Source: Streptomyces carminius
Lineage (GTDB): Bacteria; Actinomycetota; Actinomycetes; Streptomycetales; Streptomycetaceae
DNA: 64,000 bases
NCBI RefSeq assembly: GCF_002794255.1
Contig: NZ_PGGW01000052.1
Coordinates: 25,797-89,796, forward strand
Direction of reading: 5' to 3'
Below, piece after piece: positions 1 to 8,165 of this stretch (its first letter is position 1; the number at the start of each line of letters is the position of its first letter). The translations under genes were made by a program, and so were the position numbers. The notes beneath the pieces were generated by a model. It was not told the DNA's origin. It worked only from the letters and a program-made list of their open reading frames with translations, and did not search any database.

Positions 1-1288
1 CTTCCTCGCCGTCCGTCCCGCCGGCCGCCGTCCGTCCGGCCGGCGGCCGGACCGGTACCCGGGCCGTCAGCAGGAAGGTGCCGCCGCCGTGCCGCTCGCC
101 GGTCAGTGTGCCGCCGAGCGCGGCCAGCCGCTCGCGCAGCCCGGCCAGCCCCGAGCCGCCCTCCGAGCCGCCCTCCGCGGCGGCCGGGGACGGTCCGGCC
201 CCGTCGTTCTCCACGGCCAGCTCGACCGGACCGTCCCCGGGGCCGGTCCGCAGCCGGATCACACACCACCGGGCGTCGGCGTGCCGCAGCACGTTGGTGG
301 TGCCCTCGCGGACCACCCAGCCCAGCGCCGACTGCAACGCCTCCGGCAGCTCCCCGCTGCCGCTGTCCTCGATCCGGCAGTCGATCCCGGCGGCCCGCAG
401 CACTCCCCGCGCGCCCACCAGCTCAGTGTGCAGATCGGCCTCCCGGTAGCCGCGCACCACCTCCCGCATCTCCCGCTGGGACTCCCGGGCGATGCGCTGC
501 ACCTCGGTCATCTGGTCCACGGCGGAGGCCGCGCCGCGCCGCGCGAGCTGGACGGCCAGCTCGCTCTTGAGCGCGATCACCGACAGGTTGCGGCCCAGCA
601 CGTCGTGCAGGTCCCGGCCGAACCGCAGCCGCTCCTCGGCCACCGCCAGCCGGGCCTGGGTCTCCCGGGCGGCCTCCAGTTCGCTGACGACCCGCATCGT
701 CCAGGCCGAGCAGCGGTAGGAGACGCCGAAGAGCACCGATCCGAGGACTCCGCCGACGACCGTCGCCACCAGCCCTCGCGTGGGCGCCCCCAGCGCCCAC
801 GCGGCCGTCACCGAGGCAGCCAGCAGCACCGCCACCAGCCCGGCGCTCCGCCCGGGTGACAGCACCAGCGGCAGCGGTCCGGCCAGGAACATCAGCAGCC
901 AGACGACGGCCGGCAACGCGTCGGGCGTCGACAGCTCGCCCGCACCGGTCAGGGCGAACACGGCGGCGATCCCGGCGGCGGTGAGGGCGACGTACGCCAC
1001 CGTCGGCCGCACCGGCCGCTCCGCCGTGCCCAGGTAGTACCGGAGCCCGGTCCGGGACAACAGCAGCTGGCAGCCGATGTGCGCGGCGAACAGCACTCCG
1101 AGCACGGCCATGGCCCAGGCGGCGGGCCCCGCCGTCCGGGCCACGGTCCAGCCGAGCAGTGTCACGCCCTCGAAGAAGGCGAAGCTGTAGAGCGTGTACC
1201 GGGTGTACTGCTGGAAGCGCACCGGGCCGCTGGACCGACGTACCCGTCGCACCCAGCCCAGCGCGCCGCTCCCGGCCTCGACCGTCAC
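1..1288 (-). CDS. DesK/NarX-type sensor histidine kinase, 3' end cut by window edge
   Basis: The frame on the minus strand stays open to base 1, so the C-terminus is missing. The N-terminal third is hydrophobic with several membrane segments. The dimerisation box reads RDLHDVLGRNLSVIALKSE, placing the phospho-accepting His in the HisKA_3 context, and an HATPase N-box (REGTTNVLRHADA) and a final GGGTFLLTARVPV strand follow. Known role of the family: autophosphorylation and transfer to a NarL/LuxR-type response regulator, which probably lies just left of the window. It sits 41 nt downstream of an ABC exporter on the same strand, so it probably senses membrane or drug stress and controls that exporter. 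Start chosen at GTG 1288, preceded by a purine-rich stretch; upstream in-frame codons run back into the permease gene without a better start. Family confident, ligand unknown. Confidence 0.85.
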   Translation of the reverse strand, partial: MTVEAGSGALGWVRRVRRSSGPVRFQQYTRYTLYSFAFFEGVTLLGWTVARTAGPAAWAMAVLGVLFAAHIGCQLLLSRTGLRYYLGTAERPVRPTVAYVALTAAGIAAVFALTGAGELSTPDALPAVVWLLMFLAGPLPLVLSPGRSAGLVAVLLAASVTAAWALGAPTRGLVATVVGGVLGSVLFGVSYRCSAWTMRVVSELEAARETQARLAVAEERLRFGRDLHDVLGRNLSVIALKSELAVQLARRGAASAVDQMTEVQRIARESQREMREVVRGYREADLHTELVGARGVLRAAGIDCRIEDSGSGELPEALQSALGWVVREGTTNVLRHADARWCVIRLRTGPGDGPVELAVENDGAGPSPAAAEGGSEGGSGLAGLRERLAALGGTLTGERHGGGTFLLTARVPVRPPAGRTAAGGTDGEE

Positions 1289-1329
1289 CGTCGTCCCCGC
1301 TTCCCGCCTGCTCCCGCCCGCTTCCCCGC

Positions 1330-2160
1330 TCAGCGCCGCGGCTCCCAGCGGAACCACCGCCGCACGGCGTACCCGGACGCCACCGACCAGGCCGTGGCGA
1401 CCGCCACCGCACGCAGTATCCCGTCCGCCTCCCCGCCGCCGAACCAGCCGTACCGCACCAGTTCGACCACCGGTGTCATGGGCAGCAGCCGCAGCACGTC
1501 GGCCACCCCGTCCGGAGTGAGCTCCAGCGGGATGAACATCCCGGAGCCGAGGAACGCGAGCAGCAACAGCGGCAGCGCGGTGATCTGCGCGCTCTCCGCG
1601 GTCCGGGTGACGACGGCCGTCACGGCGGCCAGCAGCACCAGCAGGACGACGCCCAGCAGCACGCCCAGCACCAGCAGGTCCGGGCGTTCGGGCGGGGTCA
1701 TCTCCAGCAGGGCCGCCCCAGCCGCGACCAGCAGCGCGCACTGCGCCAGCGCCACGGCGGCCGCCGGCATCGCGGTCCCGGCCAGGATCTCCCAGTCCCG
1801 CGGCTCACCGGTCCGCAGCCGCTTGAGCACCAGTTCCTCACGGCGGGAGGCATAGGTGGAGACCAGGTTGGAGTAGACGACGAGGACCAGCACCATGAGG
1901 ACGCCGCCCGTCATCACCACGCCGGTCGCGTCCAGTCCGGTGCCCTCCAGTGAGATCTGCTCGACCGAGGAGCGCATGAACAGCACCATGGCGGGCGGCA
2001 TCAGCAGGGCGGTGAACAGCGCGGTGCGGTTGCGGACGAGCAGGGTCAGCTCGGCGCGGGCGAGCGAGCGCATCCGCCGTGCCGCGGCCGCGGCCCCGGT
2101 GCCCGCGGCGCGCCCCGTGCTCCCGGTGTCCGTGGCGGGTGTGGTGTCCGTCGTGCTCAT
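1330..2160 (-). CDS. ABC-2 type transporter permease
   Basis: A 276-residue membrane protein with about six hydrophobic segments, starting with a soluble Thr/Ala-rich tail and then ARAELTLLVRNRTALFTALL, the usual first helix of ABC-2 exporter permeases. It pairs with the ATPase gene just upstream: its ATG overlaps the ATPase stop by 4 bases (ATGA), implying translational coupling and a 1:1 complex. Substrate not visible; such pairs next to a two-component kinase usually export antibiotics, lipids or antimicrobial peptides. The reading frame stays open far upstream, but the overlap start fixes the true N-terminus. Confidence 0.88.
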   Translation of the reverse strand: MSTTDTTPATDTGSTGRAAGTGAAAAARRMRSLARAELTLLVRNRTALFTALLMPPAMVLFMRSSVEQISLEGTGLDATGVVMTGGVLMVLVLVVYSNLVSTYASRREELVLKRLRTGEPRDWEILAGTAMPAAAVALAQCALLVAAGAALLEMTPPERPDLLVLGVLLGVVLLVLLAAVTAVVTRTAESAQITALPLLLLAFLGSGMFIPLELTPDGVADVLRLLPMTPVVELVRYGWFGGGEADGILRAVAVATAWSVASGYAVRRWFRWEPRR

Positions 2161-3203
2161 CGTGTCCCCGTTCCCGTTCCCGTTCCTGTCTCCGCCAGCC
2201 GCGCGGTGGCGGCACCCGCGCCGTCCCCGTCGTCCCCGCCGTTCGCGTCGTTCGCGTCGTTCCCCGTGTCCCGGAAGTCCCCGGCACCGCCGTGGGCGAT
2301 CTCCAGGAAGGCCTCCTCCAGGGAGGCCGAGCGGGCGTCCAGCCCCGCCAGCTCCACCCCTTCCTGCCGGGCCCACAGCAGCAGTTCGGTCAGCGACTCC
2401 TGAAGCCGCTCGGTGCGTACCTCCACCCGGCCGTCCTCCCCGGCGGCGGCCCGCAGCGACAGCGGCAGCCGTGCCACCGGCACCCCCGCGGGCAGTGTGA
2501 AGCGGATCCGGGAGGGGCGGGTGGCGGTGACCTCGTCCGGGGTGCCGGAGACGACGATCCGCCCGGCCCGCATGATCGCCAGCCGGTCGGCGAGCTCCTC
2601 GGCCTCCTCCAGGTAGTGCGTGGTCAGCAGCACCGTGGTGCCCGCCGCGCGCAGTTCCCGCACCAGCCGCCAGGTCTCCCGGCGCCCCTCGGCGTCCAGC
2701 CCGGTCGTCGGCTCGTCCAGGAAGAGCACCTCGGGCCGGCCGAGCAGCGCCATCGCCAGGTCCAGCCGCCGCCGCTCGCCGCCGGAGAGCTGCTTGACGC
2801 GTACCTCGCGGCGCTCCCCGAGCCCCACCGCGGCCAGGACCTCCCCGATGGGGCGCGCCCGGGTGGTGCAGCCGGCCCACATCCGGGCGGTCTCGGCGAC
2901 GGTCAGGTCGGACGGGAAGCCGCCCTCCTGGAGCATCACACCGATCCGGGGCCGCACCCGGGCGCGCTCGCGGTACGGGTCGTGGCCGAGGACGCGCACC
3001 TGTCCGCCGCTGGGCGCGGCCAGCCCCTCCAGCAGCTCGACGGTGGAGGTCTTGCCCGCCCCGTTCGTCCCCAGCAGCGCGAACAGCTCGCCGCGCGCCA
3101 CGGAGAACGAGATGCCCCGTACGGCCTCGAAGTCGTCCCCCTTCGGCGAGCTGTAGCGCCGCCGCAGCCCGCTCACCTCGATGACCTGTTCCCTGGTGTT
3201 CAT
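2157..3203 (-). CDS. ABC transporter ATP-binding protein (DrrA/CcmA-like)
   Basis: A 348-residue nucleotide-binding subunit. Walker A GTNGAGKT lies at about residues 45-52, the signature LSGGERRR near 139, Walker B plus D-loop LFLDEPTTGLD near 160, and the switch His in TTHYLEEAEE near 190. A C-terminal extension of about 100 residues resembles the DUF4162 tail of DrrA-type exporters, ending in a low-complexity Asp/Asn/Gly and Thr-Gly tract. It powers the permease encoded immediately downstream. Start ATG 3203 is followed by an ordinary NBD N-terminus (MNTREQVIEVSGL). Probably one operon with the permease and the histidine kinase. Confidence 0.92.
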   Translation of the reverse strand: MNTREQVIEVSGLRRRYSSPKGDDFEAVRGISFSVARGELFALLGTNGAGKTSTVELLEGLAAPSGGQVRVLGHDPYRERARVRPRIGVMLQEGGFPSDLTVAETARMWAGCTTRARPIGEVLAAVGLGERREVRVKQLSGGERRRLDLAMALLGRPEVLFLDEPTTGLDAEGRRETWRLVRELRAAGTTVLLTTHYLEEAEELADRLAIMRAGRIVVSGTPDEVTATRPSRIRFTLPAGVPVARLPLSLRAAAGEDGRVEVRTERLQESLTELLLWARQEGVELAGLDARSASLEEAFLEIAHGGAGDFRDTGNDANDANGGDDGDGAGAATARLAETGTGTGTGTR

Positions 3204-3317
3204 GCCCTCAGCATCCTGCGGGAACGGGTGCCCGGGCAGTGCGGGCTGTCATGAGCGCGGGTGACAAATGTCATCGGCGCCGGCCGGCCGGTGTCACCGG
3301 CCACGACGAGAGCCTGC

Positions 3318-3362
3318 GAACACGGCGAACACGGCGAACACGGCGAACGCTGTGAACACGGC
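3318..3362. repeat. Five 9-nt tandem repeats (GAACACGGC type)
   Basis: Five consecutive units beginning at 3318: three perfect GAACACGGC copies, one diverged GAACGCTGT, then GAACACGGC. They lie between the ABC ATPase start and the glycine tRNA terminator, in noncoding DNA. Confidence 0.8.
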
Positions 3363-3363
3363 G

Positions 3364-3394
3364 AAAGGCCCCGGTCCGAAGACCGGGGCCTTTT
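3364..3394 (-). terminator. Rho-independent terminator of the glycine tRNA genes
   Basis: Ten-base inverted repeat GGCCCCGGTC / GACCGGGGCC with a TTCG tetraloop. On the minus strand it is followed by a short T run. It lies a few bases after the 3' end of tRNA-Gly(GCC). Confidence 0.85.
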
Positions 3395-3399
3395 CACTG

Positions 3400-3472
3400 A
3401 GCGGACGACGAGGCTCGAACTCGCGACCTCAACCTTGGCAAGGTTGCGCTCTACCAACTGAGCTACGTCCGC
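3400..3472 (-). tRNA. tRNA-Gly(GCC)
   Basis: A 73-nt cloverleaf. Acceptor GCGGACG pairs with CGTCCGC, D-arm GCTC/GAGC with a normal AGTTGGTA loop, anticodon stem CAACC/GGTTG with loop TTGCCAA (anticodon GCC), T-arm GCGAG-TTCGAGC-CTCGT, discriminator T. CCA is not encoded. All elbow bases are canonical, in contrast to the neighbouring tRNA-Gly(UCC). Confidence 0.95.
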
Positions 3473-3546
3473 ATGCCACCACCCGGCTCTCACCGGGAGG
3501 CGCGCCATCACTCTACCCGATCCCGGGGGACCGGTGGAGAGAATGG

Positions 3547-3618
3547 AGCGGGTGACAGGAATTGCACACTGCGTCTCCCTCTTGGAAAGAGGGCGCTCTA
3601 CTACTGAGCTACACCCGC
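3547..3618 (-). tRNA. tRNA-Gly(UCC) with non-canonical D- and T-loops
   Basis: A 72-nt gene. Acceptor GCGGGTG pairs with CACCCGC, anticodon stem CCCTC/GAGGG with loop TTTCCAA (anticodon TCC), discriminator T. The D-loop is AGTAGTA, without the GG pair, and the T-arm reads GCAGTGTGCAATTCCTGT, so the universal TTC of the T-loop is replaced by a GTGC context and the T-stem has only about four good pairs. Both partners of the usual D-loop/T-loop contacts are therefore altered. From established knowledge, staphylococcal tRNA-Gly(UCC) species that donate glycine to peptidoglycan bridges instead of to ribosomes show the same two changes. Streptomyces peptidoglycan has a single glycine bridge made by a Fem-type ligase, so a similar role is plausible but inferred. 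Confidence 0.88.
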
Positions 3619-3730
3619 GTGACCATCCGGGCTTCCGGCCGTTTCCGGCCGCCCCGGCGGTGTGTCCCTGACTCTAGCCGATCACCCGGGGTGTCTGGCA
3701 AGTCGGTCCGCCGAGCCGCTCGGGGGCCGC

Positions 3731-4048
3731 TCAGTGGGCCTCGTCGAAGGCGTCGTAGACCTTCTTGGGGATGCGGCCGCGCGGCGGCACCTCGAAGCCG
3801 TTGGACCGGGCCCAGGCCCGTACCGCGGCCGGATCCGGGGCGACGGAGGTGTGGTGGTACGTCCCGCCCGACCTCGACCGCTTGCGGCCGGCCCGCACGT
3901 AGGGCGCGAGGCTCATGCGCAGTTTCTTCGCGTTCTCGCGGTTGAGATCGATCTCGTAGGACTTGCCGTCGAGGCCGAAGGTGACCGTTTCCGACGCCTC
4001 CCCGCCCTCGATGTCGTCGGAGAGTGTGACCACTACGCGCTGCGCCAC
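3731..4048 (-). CDS. lsr2: Lsr2 family nucleoid-associated protein
   Basis: A 105-residue H-NS-like xenogeneic silencer that bridges AT-rich DNA. The N-terminal half (AQRVVVTLSDDIEGGEA...SYEIDL) is the dimerisation/oligomerisation domain. The C-terminal half carries AVRAWARSNGFEVPPRGRIP with the RGR AT-hook-like motif that enters the minor groove. Start GTG 4048 is chosen because AAGGAC lies about 9 nt upstream; the longer reading frame adds 20 unrelated residues. Lsr2 in Streptomyces represses horizontally acquired and secondary-metabolite DNA, relevant to the accessory islands here. The two glycine tRNAs lie downstream on the same strand. Confidence 0.95.
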   Translation of the reverse strand: MAQRVVVTLSDDIEGGEASETVTFGLDGKSYEIDLNRENAKKLRMSLAPYVRAGRKRSRSGGTYHHTSVAPDPAAVRAWARSNGFEVPPRGRIPKKVYDAFDEAH

Positions 4049-4383
4049 GGATATCGGTCCTTTCGAGTGGATCACTGCCGAGAACGCTGTGAAACCACCG
4101 GTTGACATGCGGTGATGTCGGCGTTCCGGCCGGTCGGGATCAATGCCTTTTCCCTTTGTACAGCGGCAGGCATTGATTCGCGGAGGGATGAATTCCCGTC
4201 CGCGTGTCAGGTCGTCGGGAGGACTTTACTTTTTCGGCGCCCATTCGTGTACCACTTCCCGGTGTTTTCTCGGGGGCCGATACCTGACCGTGACCCGGGG
4301 TACGGTTATCTACGCGAGTAGAGTTTTCCGCCGGGTACGCTGAAGCGGCAGCCTCCAGCACCAACACCCACCCAGGAGTACCT
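4049..4383. promoter_or_regulatory. Divergent lsr2-purS control region with a 10-bp inverted repeat
   Basis: 335 nt without a gene between divergent lsr2 and purS; clearly lower GC than its surroundings. It contains a perfect inverted repeat ATCAATGCCT (4139-4148) / AGGCATTGAT (4168-4177) around a 19-nt spacer. This could be an operator or a leader hairpin for the purine operon or for lsr2. No riboswitch could be recognised by eye. Confidence 0.5.
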
Positions 4384-4650
4384 GTGGCTCGCGTCGTAGT
4401 CGACGTCATGCTCAAGCCGGAGATCCTCGACCCCCAGGGCCAGGCGGTTCAGCGTGCGCTGCCGCGACTGGGCTACGAGGGCATCGCGGACGTCCGCCAG
4501 GGCAAGCGCTTCGAGCTCGAACTGGAAGGGCCCGTCGACGACGCCGCCCTCGCCCGGATCCACCAGCTCGCCGAGAAGTTTCTCGCCAACACCGTGATCG
4601 AGGACTTCACGGTCCGCGTCGAGGAGACCGAAGAGGTGACCCCCGTATGA
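4384..4650 (+). CDS. purS: Phosphoribosylformylglycinamidine synthase subunit PurS
   Basis: An 88-residue protein, the usual PurS size. It holds the FGAM synthase complex together and helps channel ammonia from PurQ to PurL in step 4 of purine synthesis. The sequence MARVVVDVMLKPEILDPQGQAVQ and the FELELEG...FLANTVIEDFTV pattern are characteristic. GTG start with AGGAG about 6 nt upstream. Its last codons overlap purQ (ATGA), so all three pur genes are translationally coupled. Confidence 0.95.
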   Translation: MARVVVDVMLKPEILDPQGQAVQRALPRLGYEGIADVRQGKRFELELEGPVDDAALARIHQLAEKFLANTVIEDFTVRVEETEEVTPV

Positions 4651-5324
4651 CGACCCGGGTAGGAGTCGTCACCTTCCCCGGCTCCCTCGACGACGTCGAC
4701 GCCCGGCGCGCCGTCCGCCTCGCCGGCGCCGAGCCGGTCGCCCTGTGGCACCGCGACAAGAACCTGCACCAGGTGGACGCCGTGGTCCTCCCCGGCGGCT
4801 TCTCCTACGGCGACTACCTGCGCTGCGGCGCCATCGCCCGGTTCTCGCCCGTCATGGAGACGATCGTCGACCAGGCCCGCGCGGGCCTGCCGGTGCTGGG
4901 CATCTGCAACGGCTTCCAGGTGCTGTGCGAGTCGCACCTGCTGCCCGGCGCGCTGACCCGCAACGACCACCTCCACTTCGTCTGCCGCGACCAGAAGCTC
5001 CGCGTGGAGAACGCGGACACCGCCTGGACGTCCGACTACACCGCCGGCCAGGAGATCACCGTCCCCCTCAAGAACGGCGAGGGCGGCTACGTCGCCGACG
5101 AGCGCACCCTCGACGAGCTGGAGGCGACCGGCCGGGTCGTCTTCCGCTACGTGGACGTCAACCCCAACGGATCCCGCCGCGACATCGCGGGCATCACCAA
5201 CGAGGCCGGCAACGTCGTCGGCCTCATGCCGCACCCCGAGCACGCCGTCGAGACCCTGACCGGGCCGACCACCGACGGCCTGGGGTTCTTCACGTCGGTA
5301 CTGAAGAAGCTGGTCACCACCTGA
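4647..5324 (+). CDS. purQ: Phosphoribosylformylglycinamidine synthase subunit PurQ (glutaminase)
   Basis: A 225-residue class I glutamine amidotransferase that hydrolyses glutamine and passes ammonia to PurL. The nucleophile Cys87 lies in GICNGFQ; the remaining triad His196 and Glu198 are in MPHPEHA. ATG overlaps the purS stop. purL starts 2 nt after its stop codon. Confidence 0.96.
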   Translation: MTTRVGVVTFPGSLDDVDARRAVRLAGAEPVALWHRDKNLHQVDAVVLPGGFSYGDYLRCGAIARFSPVMETIVDQARAGLPVLGICNGFQVLCESHLLPGALTRNDHLHFVCRDQKLRVENADTAWTSDYTAGQEITVPLKNGEGGYVADERTLDELEATGRVVFRYVDVNPNGSRRDIAGITNEAGNVVGLMPHPEHAVETLTGPTTDGLGFFTSVLKKLVTT

Positions 5325-5325
5325 G

Positions 5326-7575
5326 ATGACTCTCGACACCGTCAAGCACGCGAGCTCCACCCCCGACGTCGAGCAGCCCTGGGCCGAACTCGGCCTCAAG
5401 CGCGAGGAGTACGACCGGGTCCGCGAGATCCTCGGCCGCCGCCCGACCGGCGCCGAGCTGGCCATGTACTCCGTGATGTGGTCCGAGCACTGCTCCTACA
5501 AGTCCAGCAAGGTGCACCTGAAGCAGTTCAGCGAGAAGGCGCCGGAGTCCGACGCGCTGCTGGTGGGCATCGGCGAGCAGGCGGGCGTCGTGGACGTCGG
5601 CGAGGGCTACGCCGTCACCTTCAAGGTCGAGTCCCACAACCACCCGTCCTACGTCGAGCCCTACCAGGGCGCGGCCACCGGCATCGGCGGCATCGTCCGC
5701 GACATCATCGCCATGGGCGCCCGCCCGGTCGCCGTGATGGACCCGCTGCGCTTCGGCGCCCCGGACCACCCCGACACCCGGCGCGTCCTGCCCGGCGTCG
5801 TCGCCGGCATCGGCGGCTACGGCAACTGCCTGGGCCTGCCCAACATCGGCGGCGAGGTCGTCTTCGACTCCTGCTACCAGGGCAACCCGCTGGTCAACGC
5901 GCTGTGCGTGGGCGTGATGCGGCACGAGGACATCCACCTGGCCAAGGCGTCCGGCGCGGGCAACAAGGTCGTCCTGTACGGCGCCCGCACCGGCGGCGAC
6001 GGCATCGGCGGCGCCTCCATCCTGGCCTCGGAGTCCTTCGACTCCGACAAGCCCAGCAAGCGCCCGGCCGTCCAGGTCGGCGACCCCTTCCAGGAGAAGC
6101 TGCTCATCGAGTGCACCCTGGAGGTCTTCCGGGAGAACCTGGTCGTCGGCATCCAGGACCTCGGCGCCGCGGGCCTGTCCTGCGCCACCTCCGAGCTGGC
6201 CTCCAACGGCTCCGGCGGCATGCGCGTCGAACTGGACACCGTGCCGCTGCGCGACTCCACGCTCTCGCCCGAGGAGATCCTCATGAGCGAGTCGCAGGAG
6301 CGCATGTGCGCGGTGGTCGAGCCCGGCAAGGTGGACCGCTTCCTGGCCATCTGCGAGAAGTGGGACGTCATCGCCACCGTCATCGGCGAGGTCACCGACG
6401 GCGAGCGGCTGGAGATCTTCTGGCACGGCGAGCAGATCGTGGACGTGCCGCCGCGCACCGTCGCCCACGAGGGCCCGGTCTACGAGCGGCCCTACGCCCG
6501 CCCGCAGTGGCAGGACGCCCTCCAGGCCGACGACGCGAACGCCCTGCCCCGGCCGAAGGACGACGCGGAGCTGCGCGAGCAGGTCGTCAGGCTGGTCGGC
6601 TCCCCGAACCAGGCGTCCAAGAAGTGGATCACCGAGCAGTACGACCGCTACGTGCTCGGCAACACCGTCCTGGCCCAGCCCGAGGACAGCGGCATGATCC
6701 GCATCAGCGAGGAGACCGGCCTGGGCGTGGCCATCGCCACCGACGGCAACGGCCGCTACGCCAAGCTCGACCCGTACGCGGGCGCGCAGCTCGCGCTGGC
6801 CGAGTCGTACCGCAACGTCGCCGCCACCGGCGCGAAGCCGCTGGCGGTCACCGACTGCCTGAACTTCGGCTCCCCGGAGGACCCGGCCGCGATGTGGCAG
6901 TTCGCCGAGGCCTGCCGCGGTCTGGCCGACGGCTGCCGCACCCTGGGCACCCCGGTGACCGGCGGCAACGTCTCCCTCTACAACCAGACCGGCGACGTGG
7001 CCATCCACCCCACCCCGGTGGTGGGCGTGCTCGGCGTGATCGACGACGTCGCGCGCCGCACCCCGATGGCGTTCGCGGAGGAGGGCCAGCTTCTCTACCT
7101 CCTCGGGGAGACCCGCGAGGAGCTGGGCGGCTCGGCCTGGTCCCAGGTCGTCCACGACCACCTGGGCGGACTGCCGCCGCAGGTGGACCTGGAACGGGAG
7201 CGGCTGCTGGCCGAGATCCTGATCGCCGCCTCCCGGGACGGCATGATCGACGCCGCGCACGACCTGAGCGACGGCGGGCTCGTCCAGGCGGTGACCGAGT
7301 CCTGCCTCAAGGGCGGGAAGGGCGCCCGGTTGATCGTCCCCGACGGGCTGGAGCCGTTCGTGTTCCTGTTCTCGGAGTCGGCCGGCCGCGCGGTGGTGGC
7401 GGTGCCGCGCAGCGAGGAGCTGCGCTTCACCGACATGTGCGGCGCCCGCGGGCTGCCCGCCACCCGCATCGGTGTGGTGGACGGTGACGCCGTCGAGGTG
7501 CAGGGCCGGTTCACGATCCCGCTGGCCGAGCTGCGCGAGGTCCACGAGGCCACCATCCCGGCCCTGCTCGCCTGA
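5326..7575 (+). CDS. purL: Phosphoribosylformylglycinamidine synthase subunit PurL
   Basis: A 749-residue small-type PurL, the ATP-dependent synthetase converting FGAR to FGAM. It has two AIRS-type halves. Characteristic stretches are SVMWSEHCSYKSS near residue 50, VESHNHPSYVEPYQGAATG near 105, a DLGAAGLSCATSE core, and in the second half PVTGGNVSLYNQ and AHDLSDGGLVQA. Full length, without frameshift. Third gene of purSQL. Confidence 0.97.
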   Translation: MTLDTVKHASSTPDVEQPWAELGLKREEYDRVREILGRRPTGAELAMYSVMWSEHCSYKSSKVHLKQFSEKAPESDALLVGIGEQAGVVDVGEGYAVTFKVESHNHPSYVEPYQGAATGIGGIVRDIIAMGARPVAVMDPLRFGAPDHPDTRRVLPGVVAGIGGYGNCLGLPNIGGEVVFDSCYQGNPLVNALCVGVMRHEDIHLAKASGAGNKVVLYGARTGGDGIGGASILASESFDSDKPSKRPAVQVGDPFQEKLLIECTLEVFRENLVVGIQDLGAAGLSCATSELASNGSGGMRVELDTVPLRDSTLSPEEILMSESQERMCAVVEPGKVDRFLAICEKWDVIATVIGEVTDGERLEIFWHGEQIVDVPPRTVAHEGPVYERPYARPQWQDALQADDANALPRPKDDAELREQVVRLVGSPNQASKKWITEQYDRYVLGNTVLAQPEDSGMIRISEETGLGVAIATDGNGRYAKLDPYAGAQLALAESYRNVAATGAKPLAVTDCLNFGSPEDPAAMWQFAEACRGLADGCRTLGTPVTGGNVSLYNQTGDVAIHPTPVVGVLGVIDDVARRTPMAFAEEGQLLYLLGETREELGGSAWSQVVHDHLGGLPPQVDLERERLLAEILIAASRDGMIDAAHDLSDGGLVQAVTESCLKGGKGARLIVPDGLEPFVFLFSESAGRAVVAVPRSEELRFTDMCGARGLPATRIGVVDGDAVEVQGRFTIPLAELREVHEATIPALLA

Positions 7576-7609
7576 CGGCCCGCGCGTAGTACCCGGCCCG
7601 GGTGCCCGG

Positions 7610-7647
7610 GACGCGCCCCGCCCCCCGCACCGGGGGCGGGGCGCGTC
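7610..7647 (+). terminator. Terminator of the purSQL operon
   Basis: A perfect 16-bp GC-rich inverted repeat (GACGCGCCCCGCCCCC and its complement) around a 6-nt loop, 34 nt after the purL stop. It has no T tract, as is common in Streptomyces. It also separates purL from the convergent toxin gene. Confidence 0.8.
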
Positions 7648-7653
7648 GCACGT

Positions 7654-7905
7654 TCACGCGCCGGTGTGGCCGATGTGCTCGATATGCAGGGACTGTGTGC
7701 GCGTGTCGATGCGGTAGAGAACGCGCCAGGGCCCGTGGCGCAGCCGACGGTGATCGGTTCCCCAGGGGCGGGACTCCTCGGGCCGGGGGTTCTCGGTGAG
7801 CCGATCGGTGGCCTGGAGGAGGGTGTCGACACCGCGGGCGTCGTTCTTGAGATGACCCGCGGCCGCGTTGAGGGCGGCAGGCTCCCACAGAACCCGCCAG
7901 GTCAC
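7654..7905 (-). CDS. RelE/ParE-superfamily toxin
   Basis: 83 residues. The pattern WRVLWEPAAL...L..NPRPEESRPWG..HRRLRHGPWRVLYRIDTRTQSLHIEHIGH is that of RelE-fold toxins, whose basic C-terminal strands usually carry the mRNA-cleavage or DNA-gyrase-poisoning activity. ATG overlaps the stop of the antitoxin gene by 4 bases (antitoxin first), the standard operon order. Whether it is an mRNase or a gyrase poison cannot be told from sequence alone. Confidence 0.85.
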   Translation of the reverse strand: MTWRVLWEPAALNAAAGHLKNDARGVDTLLQATDRLTENPRPEESRPWGTDHRRLRHGPWRVLYRIDTRTQSLHIEHIGHTGA

Positions 7906-8165
7906 TCCCCTCTCCCGGCGGCATCGAGAAGGGCACGGCGTGCCTCGTCGTGCGGGATGGGTGTTTCGGCGCGGCCGAGCGCGCGATCCCGCTCAAGGCG
8001 GGCCAGCGCGAGGGCGTCCTCCAGATCCTCGAGTTCGGCGGGGGAGATGAGGACCGCTGTGGGGACACCGCGGTCGGTCAGGGTGATGTGCTCGTGCTGG
8101 GCGGCCCGGCGGGCGAGATCGCCGAGTTTGCCCCGTGCCTCCGCGATGGGATACGTAGCAGACAT
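7902..8165 (-). CDS. Phd/YefM-family antitoxin
   Basis: 87 residues: MSATYPIAEARGKLGDLARRA followed by ITLTDRGVPTAVLISPAELEDLEDALAL is a textbook Phd/YefM N-terminal DNA-binding domain; the charged C-terminus would neutralise the RelE-type toxin. The ATG at 8165 is chosen over an upstream in-frame ATG because it matches the family N-terminus and lies 6 nt from a good -10 box (TACACT), giving a leaderless transcript. A palindrome overlapping the start codon is the likely autoregulatory operator. Confidence 0.9.
   Translation of the reverse strand: MSATYPIAEARGKLGDLARRAAQHEHITLTDRGVPTAVLISPAELEDLEDALALARLERDRALGRAETPIPHDEARRALLDAAGRGE

Noticed and set aside
1330..2880. Reading the permease as a 516-residue protein
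   Set aside because: The upstream in-frame part overlaps the ATPase gene in another frame; the ATGA overlap at 2157-2160 gives the proper start.
3318..3362. CRISPR-like array
   Set aside because: Units are 9 nt and contiguous, without spacers. The 10- and 11-nt arrays at 30971 and 24524 are rejected for the same reason.
3200..3511. Minus-strand ORF across tRNA-Gly(GCC) and the 9-nt repeats
   Set aside because: It reads through a tRNA gene and its terminator; the Ser/Pro repeat is only the translation of the tandem repeat.
5314..7545. 743-residue open frame opposite purL
   Set aside because: Antisense shadow of a highly biased, high-GC gene; His/Val/Asp-rich composition without any family signature, while purL on the other strand is complete.
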